This document shows, piece by piece, positions 1-9,405 of a stretch of 64,000 nucleotides of DNA. The position numbers and the translations under genes are program-made. The stretch is taken from assembly GCA_023957385.1 (NCBI GenBank), contig JAMLGZ010000002.1:638411-702410 (forward strand). The letters are read 5' to 3'. Origin of the DNA: Brumimicrobium sp. GTDB taxonomy: Bacteria; Bacteroidota; Bacteroidia; Flavobacteriales_D; Crocinitomicaceae. Numbering within the stretch: the first letter of the stretch is position 1; each line of letters starts with the position of its first letter. The notes beneath the pieces were generated by a model. It saw only the letters and a program-made list of their open reading frames with translations. It did no database searches and was not told where the DNA came from.

Positions 1-554
1 CTATCAAAAGTCCCATAACTTAATTTATAAATAAAAAACAGCACATTTACAGTTTTTTGATTTTCATACGAAAATGATTTAGGAGGTGACTTCTCTATCA
101 GTTGACTTGTCTCATCTCCATTTGTTTTATGTCGTTGAATCACATAATAAAAATTATATAAGGTTCCTTGTAGCTCCATGCAGAAGAATGCAATTAACAT
201 GATCCAAATGGGTGATTCAGTTTTTATGCATATAGCTAATAAGAATAGGAAATTGAGTATAAAATCAGCAATAGAATCGTAATACCTTCCGACATAAGAA
301 GGGTTATTCCGTATTCGAGCCAAGGCTCCATCTGAAGCATCTATAATTGATTTAAGAATAAGTAATAAACCCGCTAAAATAGAGTAATCTAAAAGAAGGA
401 AGATAATAGCAAGAGTCCCTACAATGATAAACGAACTAGTGAGGTGGATAGGGGATACAAAGGTATTTTTAAAGAGGAAAGCTATTTTTCTACCAGGAAT
501 TCGACCGTAATCTGAAAAATCTAAAAAGCAGTATTCCGAATTTAATTTTGCCAT
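1..554 (-). CDS. CDP-alcohol phosphatidyltransferase family protein (3' part outside window)
   Basis: The reading frame starts at the ATG complementary to 552-554 and runs off the left edge, so only about 184 N-terminal residues are seen. It carries the full CDP-alcohol phosphotransferase signature, read as DASDGALAR, then eight residues, then GRYYDSIAD, which fits the family pattern DxxDGxxAR...GxxxDxxxD that binds metal and CDP-alcohol. Hydrophobic stretches flank the motif, as expected for an inner-membrane enzyme. The family moves a phosphoalcohol from a CDP-alcohol onto an alcohol such as glycerol phosphate, inositol or a lipid; the acceptor cannot be told from this fragment. The start codon fits because the family motif sits about 75 residues in, the usual distance. 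Confidence 0.85.
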   Translation of the reverse strand, partial: MAKLNSEYCFLDFSDYGRIPGRKIAFLFKNTFVSPIHLTSSFIIVGTLAIIFLLLDYSILAGLLLILKSIIDASDGALARIRNNPSYVGRYYDSIADFILNFLFLLAICIKTESPIWIMLIAFFCMELQGTLYNFYYVIQRHKTNGDETSQLIEKSPPKSFSYENQKTVNVLFFIYKLSYGTFD

Positions 555-632
555 GAGAGATTAAAAGTATTTAAAATCATTTAATCAACATGTTTTTGTT
601 CTGATATTTTAGATATATGTATAAATAGAGAT

Positions 633-661
633 AAAAAAAAGGCAGTCGTGAGACTGCCTTT
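633..661 (-). terminator. Rho-independent terminator of the PA-domain gene
   Basis: A 10-bp perfect stem (638-647 with 652-661, loop GTGA) includes GGCAGTC/GACTGCC. On the minus strand it is followed by a run of T. It lies about 20 bp past the stop codon of the secreted PA-domain gene. Confidence 0.85.
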
Positions 662-682
662 AAGATGATTTTCATCAATATA

Positions 683-2437
683 TTAATGATTCACAACTAC
701 TGACATAGTGTGTTTCATTCCGTTAGTTAAGCTAACGCGAACGATATACATTCCATTATCAAGTCCTGAAACATTAAGTGCAGTACTATTTGCATTATTT
801 TTAACAGATTGAGTTAATACTGTTTGACCAACAGTGTTAATCAATTCTACACTATTTACATCATAGTTGTTAAAGTTAATGTTAAGTTCTTCACTTGCAG
901 GAGAAGGATATGCTTTCATTGTGATATTCATTTCTTCTTTTGCAAGACTTACTTGTTCAGCAGGGATAAAAGTAACAGATATTCCTGGTACAGTCTCTGG
1001 TCCAAATCCATTTGGATTGAAAGAACCTTGACCAGCTTCTACAGGGAACATAGGTTGTAAATATAATCCAAGGTTTCCGTTGTAATCTTTATCAGGATCA
1101 GTTCCGAAATAAACTTCTGTATTAAATGTAGTAACACAGAATAAATAACGTTGATTATCATCTAAAGCAAATATCTCACTTGGATTAAAATTAGCAGTCA
1201 TAGTAACTGAAGATGTATCTTCTAATACATCGAAACTTGTATTTAATAATTCATAGAATGAAGAAATTGGATTAGCAAATCCTGCATCCTCAATTGTGGT
1301 GAATTGATCATCGTAACTGTACATGGAAATCATTAATGGTTCTCCTTCCATAGATGTATTTGTAGCTGCACTTCCCTTCATTGCAGTGAAAGTAAGAGAA
1401 ACAGGAGCTAACTTGCTTGCCTTTGGACTCATGAAGTTTACACATTGAGAATAATATGGAATTGGATTTCCGCTACCATCGATAGGTCTTGAACCTCCAG
1501 ATGATTTAGGTGCAAATGTAGTCTCATCAATTGAAGCATATGAGAAATCAGAAGGGCTGATTACAAAATCAGAAGTGATTGTATTATCTTGTGGATCGTC
1601 ATCTGTATTAGGAGTAGAAGCAGTATATTCTAAATGGTAATATCCTTCAGCCCAAGATGTAGGTGCAAAATCAGGAAGGAATATATCAACGCTATCACCA
1701 GCTTCTAGTAAATCAGAGGAAGTAACAGTTTCATTATATACTTCAGTTCCATTGAATGTAATAACAGCATTTAAAGAAATATCAGATTGGTCATTACTAC
1801 CAAAGTTATATACTGTACCACCAAATTTAATAGTGTAATCAGAACCATCCTCTGCTATTGCAGAAGGAATAGAAGAGAATTGGGGACGGTAAATAGCATT
1901 AGGATTGATAGTTAAGTCATTAGGGAAAAGACCTAATTTATTACCAATAAACATGACAACGGGTCCGTTTTGCATCTCAGCTAATAGAGAAGCTCCATCT
2001 ATATCAGAAATCATTACAACAGGAATTGTAACGGTAGCGCCAGAAGCACCTCCATTCATCCCTACGGGTGCCCCAGGAACATTGTTAATGATGATACATC
2101 CAATTGCTCCGGCGTTTTGTGCTTCAAGGGCTTTTTTCCCAAATTCACAATTACCTCTAAAAAGAATTGCAATATGACCAGCGATATCTCCACCATTTGC
2201 AGCAGCTGTACAACCTAAGTTTCCACCGTCTGCTTCTACAAATAAAACTAATTCATCTTGAATAGCATAAGCTGGATCATCTATATGTGAATTTCCCCAA
2301 GCCTGATTTGTAGCGCCATATTCAAAAGCGTAATTCCCAGCGATACTTGCCGGGCTGATCCCTGATACAATTATCTGGGAAAAACTCATACTAGAAGTGA
2401 GTAGTATGACTCCTAAAAAAAGTAATAATCTTTTCAT
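683..2437 (-). CDS. Secreted protein with PA domain and T9SS type A sorting tail
   Basis: The 584-residue protein begins with a signal peptide (MKRLLLFLGVILLTSSMSFS). Residues about 70-170 form a protease-associated (PA) domain, recognisable from IAILFRGNCEFGKKALEAQ and GAIGCIIIN. PA domains are non-catalytic lids or interaction modules, and no peptidase motif was found here. The middle is beta-rich and resembles a CARDB-like module (TITSDFV and nearby). The last 80 residues are a Por-secretion type A tail (MKAYPSPASEELNINF ... GLDNGMYIVRVS), so the product should cross the outer membrane by T9SS and be anchored or released. It stands alone, with its own terminator and a TAnnTTTG element upstream. 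The substrate or partner is unknown. Confidence 0.85.
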   Translation of the reverse strand: MKRLLLFLGVILLTSSMSFSQIIVSGISPASIAGNYAFEYGATNQAWGNSHIDDPAYAIQDELVLFVEADGGNLGCTAAANGGDIAGHIAILFRGNCEFGKKALEAQNAGAIGCIIINNVPGAPVGMNGGASGATVTIPVVMISDIDGASLLAEMQNGPVVMFIGNKLGLFPNDLTINPNAIYRPQFSSIPSAIAEDGSDYTIKFGGTVYNFGSNDQSDISLNAVITFNGTEVYNETVTSSDLLEAGDSVDIFLPDFAPTSWAEGYYHLEYTASTPNTDDDPQDNTITSDFVISPSDFSYASIDETTFAPKSSGGSRPIDGSGNPIPYYSQCVNFMSPKASKLAPVSLTFTAMKGSAATNTSMEGEPLMISMYSYDDQFTTIEDAGFANPISSFYELLNTSFDVLEDTSSVTMTANFNPSEIFALDDNQRYLFCVTTFNTEVYFGTDPDKDYNGNLGLYLQPMFPVEAGQGSFNPNGFGPETVPGISVTFIPAEQVSLAKEEMNITMKAYPSPASEELNINFNNYDVNSVELINTVGQTVLTQSVKNNANSTALNVSGLDNGMYIVRVSLTNGMKHTMSVVVNH

Positions 2438-2466
2438 ATTTATATATTTTATAATAGTTTACATAG

Positions 2467-2474
2467 CAAATATA
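2467..2474 (-). promoter_or_regulatory. Putative Bacteroidota -7 element of the PA-domain gene
   Basis: The minus strand reads TATATTTG, matching TAnnTTTG, about 30 nt before the ATG. No convincing -33 TTTG was found, so this rests on the -7 match and position alone. Confidence 0.35.
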
Positions 2475-2494
2475 GAAAATATTTTAATATAATG

Positions 2495-3319
2495 TTATGT
2501 AGTAATAAATCCAAAATTTGAAGGAATTGATGAATCTTCCCCATTATATGTTAAAACAGGAATTCCTAAATTATTTTCTGCTAATTCCTGAACAATGTTA
2601 GAGGAAAACATTTGAAATGTTTCTTTGTAATAAGTGGCAGCTAATAAATTGGCATTTACTTCTTTACAGAAATCAACAAGTGCTTTTTCATAATCTTTAT
2701 CATCTAGAAGTTTAATCTCCATTTCAAGATTGTTCTTTTGTAAGTAATCGTTTACAATAATTAGATTAACATTGATATTTTTCCGTAAAAGTTCATCTGT
2801 ATAATTTCGAGCAACTAAATATAATTTAGAGTGAAATATCTTTGCAAATCTAGCTGCATGGCGTACTACTTGAGTTGTTTCTGCAGCCATATCCAATGTC
2901 ATAACAATGGTATTTATTTTTGAAAAATCTGTTTTTTTCTGAATTAAAACGAATGGAACGCTACTATTAGAAACAACTGACATAGCGGGGCTTCCAAAGA
3001 TCTTCTGCCAGATAGAAGTACTGTGAGTTCCCATAATGATAAGGTCAACTCCAATAGAATCAGCAATAATTCCAATATCAGTTAGGACCTTGCCTATAAC
3101 GACACGAAAATCTACTTCAACTTCATTGTCTTTGACATGTTTGCTTATTAGATTTTTTAACTTCTGTTCAGCTTCTAATCTATCAGTAGGATAGGATACA
3201 ATATGTAATAAAATGATAGAAGTGTGATGATCTTTTGCAATGTCTAATGCAAAAGTAAATGCATTTTCTGTGACTTCAGTAAAGTCTATAGGTACAAGTA
3301 AATTGGTTTTGTTTGACAT
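2495..3319 (-). CDS. Universal stress protein, tandem UspA domains
   Basis: The 274-residue soluble protein has two UspA folds: residues about 5-130 (NLLVPIDFTEVTENAFTFAL ... DLIIMGTHSTS) and a more diverged second half (INTIVMTLDMAAETTQVVRH onward). The first domain ends with GTHSTSIWQKIFGSPAMSVV, near the ATP-binding G-2x-G-9x-G-[ST] pattern; the second lacks a clear copy. Tandem Usp proteins of this size are common in Bacteroidota and are linked to stress or stationary-phase survival. There is no signal peptide or membrane segment. The gene is followed by the PA-domain gene after a 57-bp gap. Confidence 0.9.
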   Translation of the reverse strand: MSNKTNLLVPIDFTEVTENAFTFALDIAKDHHTSIILLHIVSYPTDRLEAEQKLKNLISKHVKDNEVEVDFRVVIGKVLTDIGIIADSIGVDLIIMGTHSTSIWQKIFGSPAMSVVSNSSVPFVLIQKKTDFSKINTIVMTLDMAAETTQVVRHAARFAKIFHSKLYLVARNYTDELLRKNINVNLIIVNDYLQKNNLEMEIKLLDDKDYEKALVDFCKEVNANLLAATYYKETFQMFSSNIVQELAENNLGIPVLTYNGEDSSIPSNFGFITT

Positions 3320-3724
3320 AACTATTTTTTTAATACTATAAAGATATGCATAAATTTATAATTAGTTATAGCTAAAAAATAAATTATAATTTTAACTCGT
3401 CGTACATTTAAAATAAAATGTAGATTATGATGTTGGACCTCGATACCCTTCGGTATCTTCAGAACATGCACTCCTTGTTTTTCTCAGAGCATTCTGTCAG
3501 ACAAATTATATTATTATAGAGTTAAAAAAAGGCGTTAGATTCCAGAGCAAAGCGAACGGAAGCTATTCACTAGCCATTCCCGTTGTTTGAGGTCTACTTG
3601 TAAATTATTTTCCATTTTTTTAACCCTTGTAAAGCCAAATGCATAGACAATCAATGAATTTGTTAGCCTTTTAAATACATAATAGACTAATCCTTATATC
3701 TAAACCATTCTGTAGAAGAATTTA
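3320..3724. other. 405-bp intergenic region with REP-like repeat
   Basis: No convincing gene was found on either strand. The section 3394-3457 resembles part of the repeat at 22110-22166 and ends in a small hairpin (GATACC/GGTATC, 3442-3457). The rest is AT-rich with no other structure seen. Confidence 0.5.
3394..3457. repeat. Dispersed repeat, copy A, with terminal hairpin
   Basis: Aligned by eye with 22110-22166, the stretch from AACTCG through ATAAAAT to the CCTCGA/CCCCGA and CCTTCG blocks matches at roughly three quarters of positions with a small gap. Both copies lie just upstream of a minus-strand gene. This copy ends in a 6-bp stem with a CTTC loop. It looks like a decayed REP or MITE-like element. 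Confidence 0.5.
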
Positions 3725-4987
3725 TTAGTTATATATCTTAAAATCAAAAAGGTCTCTTAATTTTCCTTTTGGGTTAAAAATCCAATTTATCTGCAGATGA
3801 TACATCTTATTAAATCTGAAGATAAGATAAGAAAACATGATGAGATAAGCAATACTAGTAGCAATTCCTCCAGCATATATTCCATAACTCTGAATAGTTA
3901 ATAACCCTATAGAAATCGTAACAATATTTCCAATGAAAGAAGATTTTACATTAATAAGATTTTTTTCTACTGCCGAAAAATGATGGTTAAGAATAGCAAA
4001 GGTAGCTAATAGAAGTACCCCTAAACTCATGGAGGCAAAAATAGGGCGTAAACCTTCAAATTCACTTCCTAGAAGCCAATTATAGAAGCTATCCGGCAAT
4101 AAAATTATGATAAGGATTGCAGGTAAAGTTAAAAGAAAACTAAGTTTGGTAAGATGTTGGGTCAATTTAACTTGAAGTTGTATGTTTTTTAGATTAACTG
4201 ATTTGCTATAATGAACTAAACTAATTCCATTGAAAATTACCCACACTCCCTCTATCAAGGAGGTAGCAACAGAGAAAACGCCCAGACTAGCTAATCCTAG
4301 AAATTTTTCTACTAGATAATAGCAAAAACGGTAATTAATCATTTGAGAAATATTGTTTAACTGCATCTGAAAACCGATTTTAAGAAATTTATAAAAAAGA
4401 CCTCTCTCATTAGTGGTGTTGAATTTCTTTTTTCTTAGCACCCAAACAGCAAATATGATAGCAAATATGAAAGAAATTATATAGGCTGCATAAAGACTTT
4501 CTATAACGGCTTGGATAGTAGCATTTCCTTGATGAACAATAAACCAATATAGGAAAAATGCAGTAGTACTTGCTTTAATGATTTCTATCAAATTATATGG
4601 GTGGATTTTTTCTGTTCCAATAAATATATACTGAAATATAGAAATAGAACTCAATAAAATGGTAAGAAGTAACAAATCGTATAGATACTCTATTGGAAAA
4701 AGTCCAGAATAAGCTAGAATAAAAGGTAGGGTTAAAGATATCAGTATATTCCATAATAGAGCCGATAGAATTAATCTAAAGAATGAATAGCGCGGAATTA
4801 AATAAGATAATGAAGGTCCCGAAAAAATACTTTGGAAGATACCAACAATTGAAATGCCTAATACAACAATAGCCATTTCTCCTCTTCCATAAGCGCCTAA
4901 ATATTTTGCTGAGATGAGAAGTATCAAAAGATTACTTATCGCAGTGATTCCTTTGCTAAAAATAGAGGCTATTATTTTTTTCAGCAT
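3725..4987 (-). CDS. Polysaccharide/lipid-linked glycan flippase (MATE/PST-like)
   Basis: The 420-residue polytopic membrane protein has about 12 hydrophobic segments. The N-terminus (KIIASIFSKGITAISNLLIL, then AKYLGAYGRGEMAIVVLG) is typical of oligosaccharide flippases (Wzx and relatives of the MOP superfamily), in which the first helix is followed by a glycine-rich turn. Such proteins move undecaprenyl-linked glycans across the inner membrane. No polysaccharide polymerase or glycosyltransferase sits next to it; an unrelated degraded ORF and bshB1 lie upstream. The transported glycan cannot be inferred. Confidence 0.75.
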   Translation of the reverse strand: MLKKIIASIFSKGITAISNLLILLISAKYLGAYGRGEMAIVVLGISIVGIFQSIFSGPSLSYLIPRYSFFRLILSALLWNILISLTLPFILAYSGLFPIEYLYDLLLLTILLSSISIFQYIFIGTEKIHPYNLIEIIKASTTAFFLYWFIVHQGNATIQAVIESLYAAYIISFIFAIIFAVWVLRKKKFNTTNERGLFYKFLKIGFQMQLNNISQMINYRFCYYLVEKFLGLASLGVFSVATSLIEGVWVIFNGISLVHYSKSVNLKNIQLQVKLTQHLTKLSFLLTLPAILIIILLPDSFYNWLLGSEFEGLRPIFASMSLGVLLLATFAILNHHFSAVEKNLINVKSSFIGNIVTISIGLLTIQSYGIYAGGIATSIAYLIMFSYLIFRFNKMYHLQINWIFNPKGKLRDLFDFKIYN

Positions 4988-5308
4988 AAATTGTTTAAAT
5001 TGATCTCTTCTTATTTGAAAGAGAACGTAAATTAAAGCATTTTACTATAAATATCGCCAAATTATTGCTTTAAACTTTCTTTAGAGAATTGTTCTGTAAA
5101 TTGGTAGATTTCTTCTTTTGAATAATTCTTTGTGTCAAAACACACTAAAGCATTATTAAGAATTTTATCACCTTTCGATTGAATTTGGATACCTAAATGA
5201 CTATTATTTATTTTAGTTAATCTTCCGATTGACTATAAGTGCCAGACATTCTAAAAGTAAAGCTCTCTCCTATAACGACATAAAATTTATTGGGTATGAA
5301 TAATAGAT
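4988..5308. other. 321-bp region, mostly the degraded ORF
   Basis: Apart from the broken reading frame at about 5062-5300 on the minus strand, nothing was found: no hairpin terminator, RNA gene or repeat. Confidence 0.4.
5062..5305 (-). pseudogene. Degraded ORF between bshB1 and the flippase gene
   Basis: On the minus strand, 5062-5232 is open for 56 codons and reads like real protein (NNSHLGIQIQSKGDK, then KNYSKEEIYQFTEQFSKESL) before a TAA. No start codon precedes it; a TAG sits just before. A second frame upstream (about 5225-5290) also looks coding (NKFYVVIGESFTFRMSGTYS) and could be joined to the first by one frameshift. This suggests the tail of a small gene broken by an indel. No family was recognised. 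It might instead be chance coding-like sequence. Confidence 0.35.
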
Positions 5309-6031
5309 TTATAGCAATATAGATAAATCATCTATTCCTACAGTTCTTTCAGTTGTAAATCCTTCTCCATACTTCACATTGATATCTCGCCCAAATTGTA
5401 TCATACGAGCTTCTAGTGAGTCTAAAAATCCTTTTCCTGAAATGGGAGTTTTAGGGCCACTCATTCCCTCTTGATAAAATTGAGTCTTATAAGCCAATAT
5501 TGCTTGAAATTTTTGCTCTTTAAAATCAGAAACATCTACGATGAAATCAGGTTTTATATATCTATCTTGGATAAAGTGGTAAACTACTCTTGGGCGCCAA
5601 TGAAGTTGTTCAGCCCCATTACATTTACTGACGATTTTAAGAAGTCCTGATAGAAAGCAGGCTCTGGATATAAAATCACTACCCCTCGCATGGTCAGGAT
5701 GACGATCACTGATTGCATTTGCCAATACAATATCAGGTTGATAATAACGAATAGCTTGCACTAATTGAAGGAGACTTTCTTTGTTTTGTTCAAAAAACCC
5801 ATCGGCAAGTTTCAAATTCATTCTGTCGATTATCCCCATGATTGCTGAAGCATTAGCAGCTTCTTCATAACGAGTTTCAATAGTACCTCGAGAACCTAAT
5901 TCTCCTTGAGTTAAATCTACGATGGCAACACGTTTACCTTGTGCTACACTTTTGATTATCGTTGCTCCTGCACTTAGTTCTACATCATCTGGATGCGCTC
6001 CAATAGCAAGAATATCTACTTTATTCGTCAT
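5309..6031 (-). CDS. bshB1: Bacillithiol biosynthesis deacetylase BshB1
   Basis: The 240-residue protein belongs to the PIG-L/LmbE zinc deacetylase family. The metal-binding motif AHPDD is at residues about 12-16, with a second ligand in HPDH (SDRHPDHARGSDF, around residue 110). Length and the segments TQGELGSRG and KTQFYQEGM fit BshB1, which removes the acetyl group from GlcNAc-malate to give GlcN-malate in bacillithiol synthesis; these features separate it from other PIG-L proteins. The partners BshA and BshC are not in the window. Its start lies inside the end of ccsBA (11-bp overlap), suggesting co-translation with that gene. Confidence 0.88.
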   Translation of the reverse strand: MTNKVDILAIGAHPDDVELSAGATIIKSVAQGKRVAIVDLTQGELGSRGTIETRYEEAANASAIMGIIDRMNLKLADGFFEQNKESLLQLVQAIRYYQPDIVLANAISDRHPDHARGSDFISRACFLSGLLKIVSKCNGAEQLHWRPRVVYHFIQDRYIKPDFIVDVSDFKEQKFQAILAYKTQFYQEGMSGPKTPISGKGFLDSLEARMIQFGRDINVKYGEGFTTERTVGIDDLSILL

Positions 6032-9000
6032 TTTCTTTTACTTTATCTTTCTTGTTGTCAACCATATATTTGGTTATGACTACCAAGGTAAATATAGTAA
6101 AAAATAGTATGGTTAGCCAACCGGATAATGGTAATTTTGCTACTCCATCTCCTTGCGCATACGAATGAAGTCCGACTAAAATAAAGTTAACTCCGAAGAA
6201 AGTGAAGAGAATAGCAGAATATCCCCATAAACTTAACACGTTAAATAGAAAACGACTACTAAGTTTTGGAATCCATCTCAAATGGATAATAGTAGCAAAT
6301 ACCAACATGGAAACTAAAGCCCAAGTTTCTTTTGGATCCCAGCCCCAGTATCTCCCCCAAGATTCATTTGCCCAAACTCCTCCTAAGAAAGTACCCATGG
6401 TAAGCATGAATAATCCTACAATCATTACCATTTCAGATACAGCGGTTAATTCTATAATATTCATCTGTAAACGCTTTCTGTTTTTCTTGGTGACAGCTAA
6501 ATAAAGAATCATATTCACAAAACCGAGTACTGCAGAAATCCCAAGGAAACCGTAAGAAGAGGTAATTACAGCTACGTGTATCATCAACCAATAGGATTTT
6601 AAAACAGGCTCTAGAGGCGTGATTTCTGGGTCTAACATGTTTAGTTGAGTGACAAATAACATCACAGCTGCAAACAATGTAGTAGCTGCAATAACTGCTG
6701 GGTTTTTCTTCACAAAGAAGAGTCCCGCCAAAATTGTAGCCCAAGAAATAAAAATAACAGCCTCGTATCCATCAGACCATGGAGCATGGCCTGTAATATA
6801 CCAGCGCATACCTAACCCTACGGCATGAAAAAGAAACGTTAAAATAACACCTGTTAAAAAGACATACGAAATTCTACTTAAAATCTTTTCACTCTTTAGT
6901 GTTGGAGTCATTAAGGTGCGGATAAAGAAAATAATCATCAAAATAAAACCAAAGAAGAAGTAAGAACTTTGAATTTTGTCAAATGCTTTTAGTTTATTAT
7001 ACATGATCTCCACATTTACATGTTTGTGTGTAAGCACGCCAATAGAAGGATGTGTAGCTTCGTATGCTTTTAATTCTTTCCATTGATTATCTTTTAATAA
7101 CTGAAGATTCTTTTTTACATCATCCATGCTTACCGACTTATCTCCTTGCGATACTAAGAAAGCGGAACGTAAAAGATTTAGCGAAATAGCATTATTAGTC
7201 TGGTCTTTATCTTGCATTTCTCTTGCAAAAGGCCAAGTCCATGTTCCATTATCATCACCTGGAATAGGAATGATGCGTAAATATTGGAATTGGAAAATTT
7301 CCTTCAAGATGCGATAGCGTTCACCTAATTTAATTAATTCTTTATCATATTCACTCTTTGAAGCATCTGTCTTTCCGTGAGCTTCTTCATATTCCTTATA
7401 CCATTTGAAATTACCGTCTTTGGCTTCCAAATCATTAATGGATACGTATTTTTCGAGATTTAGTGCATCTCTAATTTTATATGAAACATAAAGTATTTTC
7501 TCTGAATTCCATCCATCTGGGCCATACAAGTGCATAGCTAGTAGTGTTTGAACCGCTGTTTTATCATCATAGTGATCCTCTCGGCGCAATTTCCTAAGTA
7601 TTTTATCAGCAAGCGTATGGAAGGGGATAATTCTTCCATCATAATCCTGTACCAATAAATCATCAAAATTGGCTGCATCTTTTTCTGATAAATAATGAAC
7701 TTCGATAGTATGGTTCTCTTGAGAGTCTTCATTTGCATGGTCATGGTTATGGTCATGATCATGATCATGATGCTCTTCTATAACTTCTTCATTTAAAGCT
7801 GTGCTATCTACTTGGGCATGAATTCCACTAGTTAATCCTATACTAATTAATAACACGAATACTTTCAGCATTTTAGCTCTATTCTCTCGAGATTTCTTAA
7901 CCAGCGTGTTAAGTTCTTTGATTCTTCCTTTTGGATTAAATATAGAAAGGAAGAATCCTAATCCCATTAAGAAATATGCAATATAGGTAACAGTAGTACC
8001 CCACCAGTCATAATTCACACTTAAGATAGTACCTGATTGATCTGCAAAATAACTAGACTGGAAAAAACGATATCCTCTATAATCCATCACTCTGTTCATA
8101 AAGATACGTTGATCTCTAAAAACATTATGTGCAGAGTCAATAACAGTTACTTCAGAAGCAAAAGAACTGGCCATGTTAGAGCCTGGATATTTATCTAACT
8201 CGAATTTTCTGTTTTTAATATAAAATGGAATCTTAATAGGCTTTGCGCCATATCCAATTTGAAAATTTAATCCTGCAAATTGCACAAATTCATCCTTAAT
8301 GATGTGTTTAGCGCTTCCTTGGATATCTACAAGTTTTGATTCTGTGTCAGTAGATAATTTTATAGTTAAGTAATTATTTCCGCCATCTTTTTCAGGGGAT
8401 TTTACTTTCTGTAATGCAGCAGATTTGTGAAAACTTTTAAAAACAGTACTTTCTCTTCCGAAGTTATATAAATTTCCGGAGATGAAAGGAATAAGGGTGT
8501 CCTCTGCTATTTGAGAAATGGCTTCTGCGGGAATATTATTATTCATTCTATCTTCTACAGAAAGTGACGCCATGTTAACCCGTTGATATGGGAAAGCGGA
8601 AGAAATTAAAAGTTGCCCATCTTTTTCATAGATATGTACACCAGGGAAAGTTTCTTCATTAGTTTCAAACATTACATTTGTTCCTCCTATTATTTTTTCT
8701 TCTCCTTTAAATATATATTGACTTTCTCCCTGAACTACAAATTCGATAGCATCTCGCCCTTCTGAAGCATCATCTACCAGAGTTTCGACCATGTTTTCTT
8801 TGTAGGATACATAGTCCACCTTTACTTTCTTTTGATTGGGTAATTGGATTTTGAGGTGAATAGGGTTAGCAACCCCTTCTGACAGCCAGTGTGGATCTTG
8901 GTAGGTGTATTGATTTACTCCATCGTTCGCTTTTAATGTGAAATAAGGAGTATTACTATAAATGATGTCAGTTGTCTCGCCATTTCCTATCATCATTTGC

Positions 9001-9308
9001 CCTTCATAGCCTACATATCTTGTTAATCCGGCACCGATAATACACAATAAGAAAGAGAAGTGAAAAATAAATGTTGGAATTTTACTTTTTTGCCACATGC
9101 GATATGCAACTATATTGACAATTAGATTGATAGATAGATAAATCAATAAGATTTCAAACCATTTAGCATCATAAATAGCAATTTTAGAGGCAGGTGTTCC
9201 ATAATCTGATTCTATAAATGTGGCAACGGCGATTGAAATGGCAAAGATTATCATCCCTATGGCCATTAATTTCATAGAGAAGAGCTCTTTTAATATTTTA
9301 TCTGTCAT
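6021..9308 (-). CDS. ccsBA: Fused cytochrome c biogenesis protein CcsBA (ResB-ResC)
   Basis: The 1095-residue protein joins a ResB/CcsB-like N-terminal half (transmembrane segments at about 12-32, 50-70 and 80-100, then a large periplasmic domain) to a CcsA/ResC C-terminal half with about eight helices. The heme-handling WWD-like motif reads WGRYWGWDPKETWAL, near residues 985-1000. CcsBA carries heme outward and attaches it to c-type apocytochromes (System II). A His/Asp-rich stretch (EEHHDHDHDHNHDH, about residues 515-530) sits in the linker between halves, just after a hydrophobic segment; metal or heme binding there is speculative. The fused form and size are normal for Bacteroidota. It overlaps bshB1 by 11 bp. 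Confidence 0.93.
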   Translation of the reverse strand: MTDKILKELFSMKLMAIGMIIFAISIAVATFIESDYGTPASKIAIYDAKWFEILLIYLSINLIVNIVAYRMWQKSKIPTFIFHFSFLLCIIGAGLTRYVGYEGQMMIGNGETTDIIYSNTPYFTLKANDGVNQYTYQDPHWLSEGVANPIHLKIQLPNQKKVKVDYVSYKENMVETLVDDASEGRDAIEFVVQGESQYIFKGEEKIIGGTNVMFETNEETFPGVHIYEKDGQLLISSAFPYQRVNMASLSVEDRMNNNIPAEAISQIAEDTLIPFISGNLYNFGRESTVFKSFHKSAALQKVKSPEKDGGNNYLTIKLSTDTESKLVDIQGSAKHIIKDEFVQFAGLNFQIGYGAKPIKIPFYIKNRKFELDKYPGSNMASSFASEVTVIDSAHNVFRDQRIFMNRVMDYRGYRFFQSSYFADQSGTILSVNYDWWGTTVTYIAYFLMGLGFFLSIFNPKGRIKELNTLVKKSRENRAKMLKVFVLLISIGLTSGIHAQVDSTALNEEVIEEHHDHDHDHNHDHANEDSQENHTIEVHYLSEKDAANFDDLLVQDYDGRIIPFHTLADKILRKLRREDHYDDKTAVQTLLAMHLYGPDGWNSEKILYVSYKIRDALNLEKYVSINDLEAKDGNFKWYKEYEEAHGKTDASKSEYDKELIKLGERYRILKEIFQFQYLRIIPIPGDDNGTWTWPFAREMQDKDQTNNAISLNLLRSAFLVSQGDKSVSMDDVKKNLQLLKDNQWKELKAYEATHPSIGVLTHKHVNVEIMYNKLKAFDKIQSSYFFFGFILMIIFFIRTLMTPTLKSEKILSRISYVFLTGVILTFLFHAVGLGMRWYITGHAPWSDGYEAVIFISWATILAGLFFVKKNPAVIAATTLFAAVMLFVTQLNMLDPEITPLEPVLKSYWLMIHVAVITSSYGFLGISAVLGFVNMILYLAVTKKNRKRLQMNIIELTAVSEMVMIVGLFMLTMGTFLGGVWANESWGRYWGWDPKETWALVSMLVFATIIHLRWIPKLSSRFLFNVLSLWGYSAILFTFFGVNFILVGLHSYAQGDGVAKLPLSGWLTILFFTIFTLVVITKYMVDNKKDKVKENDE

Positions 9309-9327
9309 CTTTCTTTTGAATTTGTAG

Positions 9328-9335
9328 CAAAACTA
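9328..9335 (-). promoter_or_regulatory. Putative -7 element of ccsBA
   Basis: The minus strand reads TAGTTTTG (TAnnTTTG) about 20 nt before the ccsBA ATG. The -33 element is not clear. Confidence 0.35.
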
Positions 9336-9405
9336 CAAAAGCTTTGTTAATTTAGAATGATTTTAGTGTTAATTTTACCCAAGTTTTATAATCTACCTTT
9401 TTGTG

